Assembly: GCF_000424145.1 (NCBI RefSeq)
Contig: NZ_AUJI01000011.1
Coordinates: 1-64,000 of the forward strand
From: Butyrivibrio sp. AC2005
Lineage (GTDB): Bacteria; Bacillota; Clostridia; Lachnospirales; Lachnospiraceae
Reading direction: 5' to 3'
Length of the DNA stretch: 64,000 bases
A program made the position numbers and the translations under genes. Shown here in pieces: positions 7,096-15,315 of the stretch (position 1 is the first letter of the stretch; every line of letters begins with the position of its first letter). The notes below the pieces were generated by a model, which worked only from the letters and a program-made list of their open reading frames with translations, had not been told where the DNA came from and made no database searches.

Positions 7096-8739
7096 ATGTT
7101 TAGTACTGTTGTTTCAGGTGCGGTGAAAGGTATTATGCCGTATCTGATGCAGGTAGAGGTCGATACCTCAGATGGTCTTCCTATGTTCAATATGGTGGGC
7201 TTTATTAGCGGTGATGTGAGAGAGGCCGCAGAGAGGGTGAGAGTGGCTCTGAAAAATGCGGGATATCCGCTTCCGCCCATGAGAATAACGGTTAATCTGT
7301 CCCCTGCGGATATCAGAAAGTCGGGGATTGCTGTTGATCTTCCGGTTGCTATTGGGATACTTACGGCCGTTGGGGAGATAGATTCTGAGAATCTGAAGGA
7401 TACGCTCGTCATAGGGGAACTGGGGCTAGACGGTGAAGTCAAGGCTGTAAGCGGTGTATTACCTATGGTTTCACATGCCTTTAAGTGCGGATTTAAGACC
7501 TGCATTCTTCCTGCGGATAATGCAAGGGAAGGTGCTGTTGTACAGGAAATGAAAATTGTAGGAGTGGAGTCCCTATCTGAAGCCGTAGCCTATTTGAAGA
7601 CGGATGCGGATGAGAGGGATGAAATCATTCCCCCTACTGTGGTCGATGTTGATGAGCTTTTCAGAGAGGCCGGAAGCTATGAGGATTATCTGAAGGGCAT
7701 CGACTTTTCAGAGATAAATGGTCAGGCTGCGGTAAAAAGAGCGGTGGAAATTGCGGCAGCAGGCTACCATCATATCCTTCTTATCGGACCTCCGGGATCG
7801 GGAAAAAGTATGGTTGCCAAAAGAATTCCGTCGATTATGCCGCCATTATCAAGAGAAGAGGCGCTTGAAGTCTCATCAATTTACAGTGTTGCGGGGATGC
7901 TGAAAAAAGGAGAAACGCTTATAACAAGAAGACCTTTCATGAGTCCGCATCATTCTATTACGGAAGCTGCCCTTGCAGGAGGTGGGACTATACCGCATCC
8001 CGGAGTGATTTCCCTATCTCACAGGGGAGTTATGTTTCTTGACGAAATGGCGGAATTCAAACGAAATACCTTGAATCTTTTGAGACAGCCTCTTGAGGAC
8101 AGGGAAGTGCATATTGCAAGGAGTGGCGGGAATTTTTCATATCCGGCGGACTTGTTACTGGTAGGAGCGATGAACCCCTGTCCTTGCGGTTATTATCCGG
8201 ACCTGAATAAATGTAAATGCTCGGAAGGTGAGATCACAAAGTATCTGGGGAGAATATCGGGGCCTATTCTGGATCGGATTGATATATGCATAGAGGCTGC
8301 AAAAATAGATGTGAGCGAGCTGAGTCACGGTACGCAGTGCAATGAGTCCAGCGCGGATATCAGAAAGCGGGTAACTGCAGCTGTTAAGGTGCAGCAGAGA
8401 CGCTTTGAAAAGGAGGGAATCAGATTCAATTCCGAGATGAATCCGTCTCAGATTCAGAAATATTGCAAGCTTGGAATCCAGGAACAGAGGTTGATGGAGA
8501 GAATTTTTACCACAATGGATTTGTCAGCACGGGCGTATCATAAAGTGCTGCGGGTGGCGAGAACCATAGCTGATCTTGAGAATTCTGAGAGAATAGAGGC
8601 GTCTCACCTGACAGAGGCTGCCTGCTACAGGATGATGGATACGAAATATTTCAGTAAGTCGGGGCTTAGCGCGGAGCAGAGCATTGCAGGCAAAACTTCT
8701 GTGAATCTGAGGAAACCGGCAGAAGGAGGCACGCTATGA
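7096..8739 (+). CDS. comM: ComM/YifB family AAA+ Mg-chelatase-like protein
   Basis: 547-aa ATPase. ComM is a hexameric helicase that promotes branch migration during integration of transforming DNA in naturally competent bacteria; many non-competent species also carry it. The N-terminal YifB domain (about 1-170) has the typical NLSPADIRKSG. Then follow Walker A GPPGSGKSMVAKR (about residue 232), Walker B VMFLDEMAEF, and the Cys-rich NPCPCGYYPD segment of the family. The C-terminal Mg_chelatase_C domain ends near residue 520, leaving a short Ser/Lys-rich tail. GAAAGGAG precedes the ATG. Its stop overlaps the dprA start (ATGA), indicating translational coupling. Confidence 0.9.
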   Translation: MFSTVVSGAVKGIMPYLMQVEVDTSDGLPMFNMVGFISGDVREAAERVRVALKNAGYPLPPMRITVNLSPADIRKSGIAVDLPVAIGILTAVGEIDSENLKDTLVIGELGLDGEVKAVSGVLPMVSHAFKCGFKTCILPADNAREGAVVQEMKIVGVESLSEAVAYLKTDADERDEIIPPTVVDVDELFREAGSYEDYLKGIDFSEINGQAAVKRAVEIAAAGYHHILLIGPPGSGKSMVAKRIPSIMPPLSREEALEVSSIYSVAGMLKKGETLITRRPFMSPHHSITEAALAGGGTIPHPGVISLSHRGVMFLDEMAEFKRNTLNLLRQPLEDREVHIARSGGNFSYPADLLLVGAMNPCPCGYYPDLNKCKCSEGEITKYLGRISGPILDRIDICIEAAKIDVSELSHGTQCNESSADIRKRVTAAVKVQQRRFEKEGIRFNSEMNPSQIQKYCKLGIQEQRLMERIFTTMDLSARAYHKVLRVARTIADLENSERIEASHLTEAACYRMMDTKYFSKSGLSAEQSIAGKTSVNLRKPAEGGTL

Positions 8740-9896
8740 ATTCAGAACATGCTTATGCTTATATGCTTCACAGTATTCCGTCTTTTGGCAATAAAACACT
8801 TATCAGGCTTCTGGAGGAGTTTGGGAGCTGCAGTGGGATATATAGCGCAGATAGTGGGAGACTTGAGAAGCTTATCACGACAAAGCAGCTTAAAAATCTG
8901 GAAGCCTTTAAGAATAGATGGGATGTGACTGCTGAGTTTGAATATCTTTACAAGAGAGGAATAGATTTTTACCCCTGTTTTGCAGACGAATATCCGAGGA
9001 GGCTAAAGGATATCCCGGATCCGCCCTTTGCCCTGTATTGTCTGGGAAAGCTTCCTGATGAAAACCGTCCGACTGTCTCCATAATAGGAGCAAGAAACAG
9101 CTCTGAATACGGAAAATATGCTGCGAAGTTGTTTGGGGAAAAGCTTGCTATGGCAGGAGTACAGATAATAAGCGGTATGGCAAGAGGGGTAGATGGAATA
9201 TCACAGCAATCAGCTATTTACGCAGGCGGAGATTCTTATGGAGTGTTGGGAAGCGGAGTGGATGTCTGCTATCCGGATGAGAACAGAGGCTTGTATGAAG
9301 CGCTCATAACAAACGGCGGTGTTATTTCGGAGTATATCCCCGGAACGCAGCCTAAGCCACAGTTTTTTCCGCCTCGCAATCGTATAATCAGCGGTCTGTC
9401 AGATGTGGTGCTTGTGATTGAGGCAAGGGAGAAGAGTGGAACCCTGATAACAGTAGACATGGCTCTTGAGCAGGGACGTGAAGTATTCGCAGTTCCGGGA
9501 AGAATCTGTGATTCCTTAAGTTATGGCTGTAACTCACTTATAAGGCAGGGCGCGGGAATAGCCTCGTGCCCTGAGGACATAGTTGAATACTTGCGCAGAA
9601 ACATATGCAGCGAAGCTGTAAGAATAAATAACACTGCCATAAGCGGTGATGTAGAAGAAGGAGAGAATATGAAAAGAAACAATGCAGATGATGATCTGTC
9701 TTTTATAAAAAACAACACTCAAAAATGCATCTATGGGGAACTTGATTTTTATCCACAGACATCAGCAGTTATCTTTGAAAAGATAATAGCAAAGGGCATG
9801 GAAATGACAGTGTCGGAGGTTATGAATGCTTTGGTAGAGCTGTGTCTTCTTGGTGTGGCGTCGCAGAATGGGATGGGATTTTATAAGCGAGGGTAG
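8736..9896 (+). CDS. dprA: DprA/Smf DNA-processing protein
   Basis: 386-aa protein that binds incoming single-stranded DNA and loads RecA. It has an N-terminal SAM-like helical region (1-60). A Rossmann-fold DprA domain follows (about 70-285) with SGMARGVDGISQ, GSGVDVCYPDEN, FPPRNRIISGLSD and EKSGTLITVDMALEQGR. A C-terminal winged-helix-like domain spans about 320-386. The linker around residue 305 is acidic and Asn-rich. It overlaps comM by 4 bp and is read from the same promoter. No topA or codY follows, unlike in many Firmicutes. The gene is intact. Confidence 0.92.
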   Translation: MNSEHAYAYMLHSIPSFGNKTLIRLLEEFGSCSGIYSADSGRLEKLITTKQLKNLEAFKNRWDVTAEFEYLYKRGIDFYPCFADEYPRRLKDIPDPPFALYCLGKLPDENRPTVSIIGARNSSEYGKYAAKLFGEKLAMAGVQIISGMARGVDGISQQSAIYAGGDSYGVLGSGVDVCYPDENRGLYEALITNGGVISEYIPGTQPKPQFFPPRNRIISGLSDVVLVIEAREKSGTLITVDMALEQGREVFAVPGRICDSLSYGCNSLIRQGAGIASCPEDIVEYLRRNICSEAVRINNTAISGDVEEGENMKRNNADDDLSFIKNNTQKCIYGELDFYPQTSAVIFEKIIAKGMEMTVSEVMNALVELCLLGVASQNGMGFYKRG

Positions 9897-10041
9897 GTTA
9901 ATGGTTAACGGTAAGGTTATATGTTTAACCAATCAGTAAATATCAGCATTTATGCAGATATCACTTTTAATTTAATGCAAATTATAGGTTAACAAAGGAT
10001 ACTTGCAGGGGTAATTGTCAGACAATAAAAAAAGAGAAAAC

Positions 10042-10156
10042 GGAAACGATTCCAATACAGTTAAATACTAATGAACAAACGGTTGCGCATGCATTTAAGG
10101 AAAACGTTTGCTACCGGTAACAAATTTGTGTAATCTGTATAAGGAAAACGTTTTAC
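10042..10156. promoter_or_regulatory. Cluster of LacI-family operator-like sites upstream of the ABC operon
   Basis: The 401-bp gap after dprA holds no gene. It contains several pseudopalindromes with a central CG: GGAAACGATTCC (10042-10053), CAAACGGTTGCGCAT (10076-10090), GGAAAACGTTTGCT (10099-10112) and GGAAAACGTTTTAC (10143-10156). The CAAnCGnTTG form is typical of LacI-family operators; the AAAACGTTT forms could serve the local LacI protein or CcpA. Confidence 0.65.
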
Positions 10157-10175
10157 GTTTGTGTATGTTTAACGA

Positions 10176-10230
10176 TTGACGCCAAATTAAAGGGGAATTA
10201 AAATAGCTTTCAGAACAACCGATTGCGCAT
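10176..10230 (+). promoter_or_regulatory. Promoter and start-site operator of the ABC operon
   Basis: TTGACG (10176-10181), 17-nt spacer, TAAAAT (10199-10204). Directly downstream lies CAACCGATTGCGCAT (10216-10230), matching the site at 10076-10090 except at two central positions. A repressor bound here would cover the transcription start. A further half-like AGTTGCGCT is at 10241-10249. Confidence 0.65.
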
Positions 10231-10297
10231 TTTAATAAAAAGTTGCGCTAAAAACAAACCTTTTCTTGCGAAGGTATTTTAAAACGGAGGAAAAAAA

Positions 10298-11686
10298 ATG
10301 AAAAAGAAATTGGTATCAGTTTTGATGGCTACAGCAGTGACAACATCACTTCTTGCAGGCTGTGGCGGCGGAGCAGCACAGCAGGCAGCAGATACAGCTG
10401 AGTCCACAGCTGAGGAAGCTAAGGATGCTGTAGAAGACACAGCAGAGGCTGTCGAGGACGCAGCTGAGGATACAGCAGAGGCTACGGAGGATGCAGTTGA
10501 AGATGCAACTGAAGATGTAGCAGCTGACGATACAGATTATGGCACAGGCGAGATCAAGATCTGGGTTGCTGATAACGTAGTTGATTTTACAAAGGAGCAG
10601 TTTGATAAGTTCATCGAGGCTAATCCTCAGTTCGCAGGTTATACAGCAACTGTTGAGGCTACAGGTGAAGGCGATGCAGCCGGTAATATGATAACAGACG
10701 TTCAGGCTGGTGCTGATATTTATGGTTTTGCTCAGGATCAGATCGCAAGACTTGTTTCTGCAGGTGCTCTTGAAGAAGTTGAGGAGTCTAATGCAGAGGA
10801 TATCAGGAAGACTAACGATGCAGGTGCTGTTACAGCAGCAACAGTAGGTGACACACTTTATGCTTATCCTCTTACAGCTGATAACGGATATTTCCTTTAC
10901 TATGATAAGAGCGTTGTAACAGACCCTTCTACACTTGAGGGTATCTCAGAGCAGTGCGACGCAGCAGGTAAGAACTTCTATTTTGAAGTTAATAATGGCT
11001 GGTATCAGACAGCATTCTTCTTCGGAACAGGTGCTGAGCTTACATATGACACAGACAATGATGGTAACTTCACAAAGTGCAATACTTCATACGCTAGTCC
11101 TGAAGGTGAGGTAGCTCTTAGAGAGATCATCGAACTTGCTAACACAAAGTCATTCCAGAACGGTTCATCAGTTTCTGCTGCAACCGATTGCGCAGCTATC
11201 GTTGATGGTACATGGGATGCTGATGCAGCTAAGGAGATGTTTGGCGACAACTACGCTTGCGCTAAGCTTCCTACATTCACAGGTTCAGACGGAAAGTCAT
11301 ATCAGCTTTCAGGCTTTGGCGGATATAAGCTTCTCGGTGTAAAGCCTCAGGAAGATGAGAACAAGCTTGCTGTATGTGATGCACTTGCGGCTTACCTTTC
11401 AAGCGAAGAAGTTCAGCTTGCAAGATTCAATGCAGTAGGTTGGGGCCCTGCAAACCTTAACGCACAGAACTCTGACGAAGTTAAGGCTGATGAAGCTCTT
11501 TCAGCTCTTGGCGAGCAGCTCAAGTTTGCAATTCCTCAGGGACAGTATCCCGGAGACTACTGGAGTCTTGCTACATCACTTGGTGACTCTGTAATATCAG
11601 GTGAGATTAAGGCTGATGCTTCTGATGATGATATCAAGAAGGCTCTTGATGACTTCCAGGCAACATGTGAGTCTTACGTACAGTAA
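10298..11686 (+). CDS. CUT1 ABC transporter sugar-binding lipoprotein
   Basis: 462-aa extracytoplasmic binding protein. The signal peptide ends in the lipobox LLAGC, with lipidated Cys22. Residues 23-80 are an unusual low-complexity linker of Ala, Glu, Asp and Thr built on TAEAVEDAAED-like repeats, which would hold the binding domain away from the membrane. The rest is a periplasmic-binding-protein type 2 fold of the maltose/galacto-oligosaccharide class. The operon continues with two permeases after an intercistronic terminator, the usual arrangement for overproducing the binding protein. No ATPase gene is present, so a shared MsmX-type ATPase elsewhere is assumed. The substrate is an alpha- or beta-linked oligosaccharide; the nearby GH35 gene favours galactosides. 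GGAGG precedes the ATG. Confidence 0.85.
   Translation: MKKKLVSVLMATAVTTSLLAGCGGGAAQQAADTAESTAEEAKDAVEDTAEAVEDAAEDTAEATEDAVEDATEDVAADDTDYGTGEIKIWVADNVVDFTKEQFDKFIEANPQFAGYTATVEATGEGDAAGNMITDVQAGADIYGFAQDQIARLVSAGALEEVEESNAEDIRKTNDAGAVTAATVGDTLYAYPLTADNGYFLYYDKSVVTDPSTLEGISEQCDAAGKNFYFEVNNGWYQTAFFFGTGAELTYDTDNDGNFTKCNTSYASPEGEVALREIIELANTKSFQNGSSVSAATDCAAIVDGTWDADAAKEMFGDNYACAKLPTFTGSDGKSYQLSGFGGYKLLGVKPQEDENKLAVCDALAAYLSSEEVQLARFNAVGWGPANLNAQNSDEVKADEALSALGEQLKFAIPQGQYPGDYWSLATSLGDSVISGEIKADASDDDIKKALDDFQATCESYVQ
11181..11194. promoter_or_regulatory. Intragenic copy of the promoter operator
   Basis: CAACCGATTGCGCA inside the binding-protein gene is identical over 14 nt to the operator at 10216-10229. 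It could be an auxiliary LacI-type site allowing looping or road-blocking. Confidence 0.45.
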
Positions 11687-11728
11687 TTTTGACAGGATGA
11701 TCTAAAACGAAGAAATAAAGATAATACA

Positions 11729-11761
11729 GGGCTCGGGAACTGTTTCATCCCGGGCCCTTTT
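11729..11761 (+). terminator. Partial terminator between binding protein and permease
   Basis: GGGCTCGGG (11729-11737) pairs with CCCGGGCCC (11749-11757) with one G-U pair and an 11-nt loop, followed by TTTT. Read-through would feed the permease genes at a lower level. Confidence 0.8.
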
Positions 11762-11808
11762 CAAAAGAAGTTATATCTATGCGCCATAGTAAAGAAGGGA
11801 GGCCAGAA

Positions 11809-13206
11809 ATGGCACACGGCTCAAAAATAAAGAAAAAACAAAATTTGGCCACGGTCTTAAGTGCTCTTGGAAATGATCTTAAGAAAATCGGGCTTACATT
11901 TAAAGAAGGCGATATTAAGACCAAGCTTTCATTCATTATCTTTGGATTAGGCCCGCTACTTAGAGGGCAGATTCTTATAGGTCTGACATTTATGGTTCTG
12001 GAGGCTCTTTTCTTCTGGTACATGACAGGCTTTGGATGGATGTATCTGTCCAAGATAACGACATTGGGAACAGTAGCTACTCACAAGGTTAAGAGAAAGA
12101 CAGTATATGGAGATAACAGTTTCCTGATTCTCTTATTTGGAGTACTTTCTGTATTTGCTATAATTTTACTGATTTTAATATGGAGACTGAATGTCGAAGA
12201 GAACCGCAAGGAGGAACTTGCTCTTAAGGCAGGCAAAAAGCTTCCTACGAATGCTGAGGCATTTGGTTCACTGTTTGATAAACACTTTGATAAAACCTTA
12301 CTATTTCTTCCTGTAACGGGAATATTCCTTTTTACATTACTTCCTATCGTATTCATGATTTTTATAGCCTTCACGAATTACGATTACAACCATCAGGCTC
12401 CCGCGAACCTGTTTACATGGGTAGGTCTTGCTAACTTTAAAGAACTGGTTTCATTCGGAAGTGAGGGACTTGGTCCCACATTCTTTAAGGTTCTGGCCTG
12501 GACACTTGTGTGGGCGTTTCTGGCAACATTCATAGACTATTTCCTCGGACTTGCAGTAGCAATTCTTATTAATAAAAAGGGAATTAAATTTAAAAAGCTC
12601 TGGAGAACAATTCTTGTTATGACAATTGCTGTTCCTCAGTTTGTATCACTGCTTTACGTTATGAAAATGTTTGCAAATGACGGTATCATAAACGGATTTT
12701 TAAAACGGGCAGGCCTTATTCAAAATGCAATTCCGTTTTGGTCAAATCCTATGCTTGCGAGAATTACGATCATTGTAGTCAACATCTGGATAGGTATTCC
12801 TTACATGATGCTTATTGCAACAGGTCTTTTAATGAATATACCGGAAGATTTATATGAAAGTGCCAGAATTGACGGTGCAAGCCCGTGGCAGATGTTTAAG
12901 AGTATAACTCTTCCTTATATGCTGTTTGTAACAGGTCCGTTCCTGCTTACACAGTTTACAGGTAACCTTAATAACTTCGGTGTGATTTATCTTCTCTCAG
13001 GTGGTGGCCCCGGAACCATGAGCTATGCAGGAAATGCCGGAACGACAGACCTTCTTGTTACATGGCTTTACAAGATGACAGTAACAGACAGTAACTACAA
13101 GATGGCTGCGGTTATCGGTATCATGGTATTTATTGTAACGGCGACATTTGCTCTCGGAGTATATGGACTACTTCCGTCAGTAAAGGATGAGGAGGGCTTC
13201 CAATGA
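11809..13206 (+). CDS. CUT1 ABC sugar permease, MalF/GanP type
   Basis: 465 aa from ATG 11809, preferred over ATG 11779 because GGGAGG lies just before it. There is a long N-terminal region with extra hydrophobic segments (about residues 40-120), as in MalF and GanP, then the six-helix permease core. The EAA loop is visible as ARIDGASPWQMFKSITLPYM near residue 360. It pairs with the next gene to form the membrane channel of the oligosaccharide importer. Its best functional category is arabinogalactan-oligomer/malto-oligosaccharide transport; the sequence alone does not decide between them. Confidence 0.85.
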   Translation: MAHGSKIKKKQNLATVLSALGNDLKKIGLTFKEGDIKTKLSFIIFGLGPLLRGQILIGLTFMVLEALFFWYMTGFGWMYLSKITTLGTVATHKVKRKTVYGDNSFLILLFGVLSVFAIILLILIWRLNVEENRKEELALKAGKKLPTNAEAFGSLFDKHFDKTLLFLPVTGIFLFTLLPIVFMIFIAFTNYDYNHQAPANLFTWVGLANFKELVSFGSEGLGPTFFKVLAWTLVWAFLATFIDYFLGLAVAILINKKGIKFKKLWRTILVMTIAVPQFVSLLYVMKMFANDGIINGFLKRAGLIQNAIPFWSNPMLARITIIVVNIWIGIPYMMLIATGLLMNIPEDLYESARIDGASPWQMFKSITLPYMLFVTGPFLLTQFTGNLNNFGVIYLLSGGGPGTMSYAGNAGTTDLLVTWLYKMTVTDSNYKMAAVIGIMVFIVTATFALGVYGLLPSVKDEEGFQ

Positions 13207-14069
13207 TTAAAACCGGTTATAAAACAAAAAGAACGATAGGAAATATCGTCTCATATATTTTCCTTGTTTTGATTAGCATAATCTGGCTCTTTCCGTTTGT
13301 GGGAATCGTGCTGCAGAGTTTCAGATCCTATGCGACAGAATCAGGCGGAATGGAGAGCTACGTGATTCCGCACCAGTTTTCACTTGATAACTATAAATTT
13401 CTGTTTTCGGGCGAGACCAATTATTTAAGATGGTATTCAAATACTGTTATTATTGCGTTTTTTGTAGCAGTACTGCAGACAATAGTGGTTCTCTGCGTCA
13501 GCTATGCGCTTTCAAGAATGAGATTTAAGGGAAGAACACTTCTTATGAAGTCCTGGCTCGTGCTTGGATTGTTCCCCGGATTCCTTACAATGATCTGTCT
13601 GTACTTTTTGCTTAAGATGTTCGGACTTACACAGGCAGGTGCTATACCCGGACTCATTTTGGTTTCGGTAGCAAGCTCAGGTATGGGATATTATGTATGC
13701 AAAGGTTATTTTGATACTATTCCTAAGGCTCTTGATGAAGCTGCAAGAATTGATGGTGCCAGCAGATCAAGAATATTCTTTACAATGACTATTCCCATGA
13801 GTAAGCCAATTATTATTTATACAGCTCTGGTTGCATTCATGGCGCCCTGGAATGATTACATTTTTGCTTCTTATGTAGCGTTTGGTCACGACAAGAGCTA
13901 TAACGTAGCGGTTGCTATGTTCAGATGGGTTAAGACTAATGATTATCAGGGATACTTTACAAGATTCTGCGCGGGCGGCGTACTTATAGCAATTCCTGTA
14001 GTATTACTGTTTATGTTCCTTCAGAAATACTATGTTGAGGGCGTTACCGGCGGCGCTGTGAAAGGTTGA
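13203..14069 (+). CDS. CUT1 ABC sugar permease, MalG/GanQ type
   Basis: 288-aa inner-membrane permease with six predicted helices. The start overlaps the stop of the previous gene (ATGA), so translation is coupled. The EAA motif is EAARIDGASRSRIFFTMTIP near residue 180, the docking site for the ATPase. The length equals typical MalG/GanQ proteins. It forms the heterodimeric channel with the preceding permease. The gene is followed by two tandem structured hairpins (14075-14149) rather than a T-tailed terminator, then the LacI regulator. Confidence 0.87.
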   Translation: MIKTGYKTKRTIGNIVSYIFLVLISIIWLFPFVGIVLQSFRSYATESGGMESYVIPHQFSLDNYKFLFSGETNYLRWYSNTVIIAFFVAVLQTIVVLCVSYALSRMRFKGRTLLMKSWLVLGLFPGFLTMICLYFLLKMFGLTQAGAIPGLILVSVASSGMGYYVCKGYFDTIPKALDEAARIDGASRSRIFFTMTIPMSKPIIIYTALVAFMAPWNDYIFASYVAFGHDKSYNVAVAMFRWVKTNDYQGYFTRFCAGGVLIAIPVVLLFMFLQKYYVEGVTGGAVKG

Positions 14070-14074
14070 GCAGA

Positions 14075-14149
14075 GCACTTAGCGAGGTATTACACGAGCT
14101 TAGTGCGAGCCATGGGTGAACACTTGGCGAGGTTCTGTCGAGCCTAGTG
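14075..14149. repeat. Structured repeat, family B hairpins 1 and 2
   Basis: Hairpin 1: CACTTAG (14076-14082) pairs with CTTAGTG (14099-14105), extended by a G-C pair. Hairpin 2: CACTTGG (14121-14127) pairs with CCTAGTG (14143-14149). Both stems contain one T-T mismatch. Both loops are bounded by CGAG at each end (CGAGGT...CGAG). Two more members lie at 55983-56046. Confidence 0.65.
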
Positions 14150-14213
14150 AGAATCCCAGAGAAGACTTACAGCAGAACTTCCTTGTGAAAAAAGAAAAGT
14201 GAAGGATAACTAT

Positions 14214-15209
14214 ATGGGGACACAAATCACTATCGAGGATGTGGCAGATGCTCTTGGGGTATCCAAGACAACCGTATCCCGAGCTATTTCCGGGAAAGGG
14301 AGAATTGGTGAAAAGACAAGATTACGCGTCCTTGAGTACATTGAACAGAATAATTATAAGCCGAATGTGGTTGCAAAGGGACTTGCTCAGCGGAGAACCT
14401 TTAATATTGCAGTAGTATGGCAGGGGGATTATTCACTTGTAGATCTTCCGTTTTTTCAGCGATGTCTTGTTGGAATGAGCGAGGTCACAAGTGGTTACAG
14501 CTACGACATAATAATATCTATGGTTACCGGGGATGAGATTTCTAATCTTAAGAGAATTATTGATAACCATAAGGTAGATGGAGTGATACTCACAAGAACT
14601 CTGATTGATGATAAAACTGCTGAGTACCTGCTAAGAAGCGGAATACCATTTGTTGCAATAGGCTCTTCAAGTGATGAAAAGATTATCACTGTTGATAATG
14701 ACCACTTTGATGCGTGCAGGGAGCTTACTTCTATTTTAATAGGAAAAGGTCATACAAAGCTTGCTCTGGTAGGAGGCTCACAAAACCACATGATCACCCG
14801 AACAAGGTATGAAGGGTTTCTAAAAGCCTTTGAGCAGGCAGGGAAAAAACTGGATGAATCTCTTATTTTCCTGAATCAGGGTAATGAGCAGAGACTTACT
14901 GAAATCGTAAAACACCTTGCGGAAAAGAAAATAGATGGTGTTGTTTGCATGGATGATCAGCTGGCAGGCTATGTTATGAGTATCTGCAGAGCTGCCGGAA
15001 TAAGGATACCGGAAGACTTGAGACTTGCATCCTTTTACAACAGCAATATACTTGAGAATGCTGTTATTCCCGTAACATCGCTTAATTTTGATGACAGGAA
15101 GCTTGGTGCTGTTGCCACAAGAATGCTTATGCGGCTCATAGATGGAGAGGCAGTAGAAAGTCAAAAACTTAAGAATTATGAAGTTATAATGAAGGAGAGC
15201 ACCAAATAG
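14214..15209 (+). CDS. LacI-family repressor of the oligosaccharide operon
   Basis: 331 aa from ATG 14214; GAAGGA lies 7 nt upstream, whereas the GTG at 14199 has no ribosome site. The N-terminal helix-turn-helix is TIEDVADALGVSKTTVSRAI (residues 5-24) with a hinge helix around KPNVVAKGLAQ. A periplasmic-binding-like ligand domain follows (about 60-331). It lies directly after the permeases and probably represses them through the CAAnCGnTTG sites at 10076, 10216 and 11181, with release by an incoming sugar. This is inference from location and from the LacI-type operator form. Confidence 0.85.
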   Translation: MGTQITIEDVADALGVSKTTVSRAISGKGRIGEKTRLRVLEYIEQNNYKPNVVAKGLAQRRTFNIAVVWQGDYSLVDLPFFQRCLVGMSEVTSGYSYDIIISMVTGDEISNLKRIIDNHKVDGVILTRTLIDDKTAEYLLRSGIPFVAIGSSSDEKIITVDNDHFDACRELTSILIGKGHTKLALVGGSQNHMITRTRYEGFLKAFEQAGKKLDESLIFLNQGNEQRLTEIVKHLAEKKIDGVVCMDDQLAGYVMSICRAAGIRIPEDLRLASFYNSNILENAVIPVTSLNFDDRKLGAVATRMLMRLIDGEAVESQKLKNYEVIMKESTK

Positions 15210-15223
15210 GTGCTCCCTTTTCT
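15197..15223 (+). terminator. Terminator overlapping the lacI-type stop codon
   Basis: GAGCACC (15197-15203) pairs with GGTGCTC (15209-15215) around AAATA, followed by CCTTTTCT. The stop codon lies in the loop, so translation of the last codons may influence folding. Confidence 0.75.
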
Positions 15224-15315
15224 ATATGACCAAAAAATTGTAAAATACCTTTATCTTTTATGGTACCGGTGAACCTGCCGAATGAGGGATATATACGATT
15301 CTAAGGAGAGAGAAT

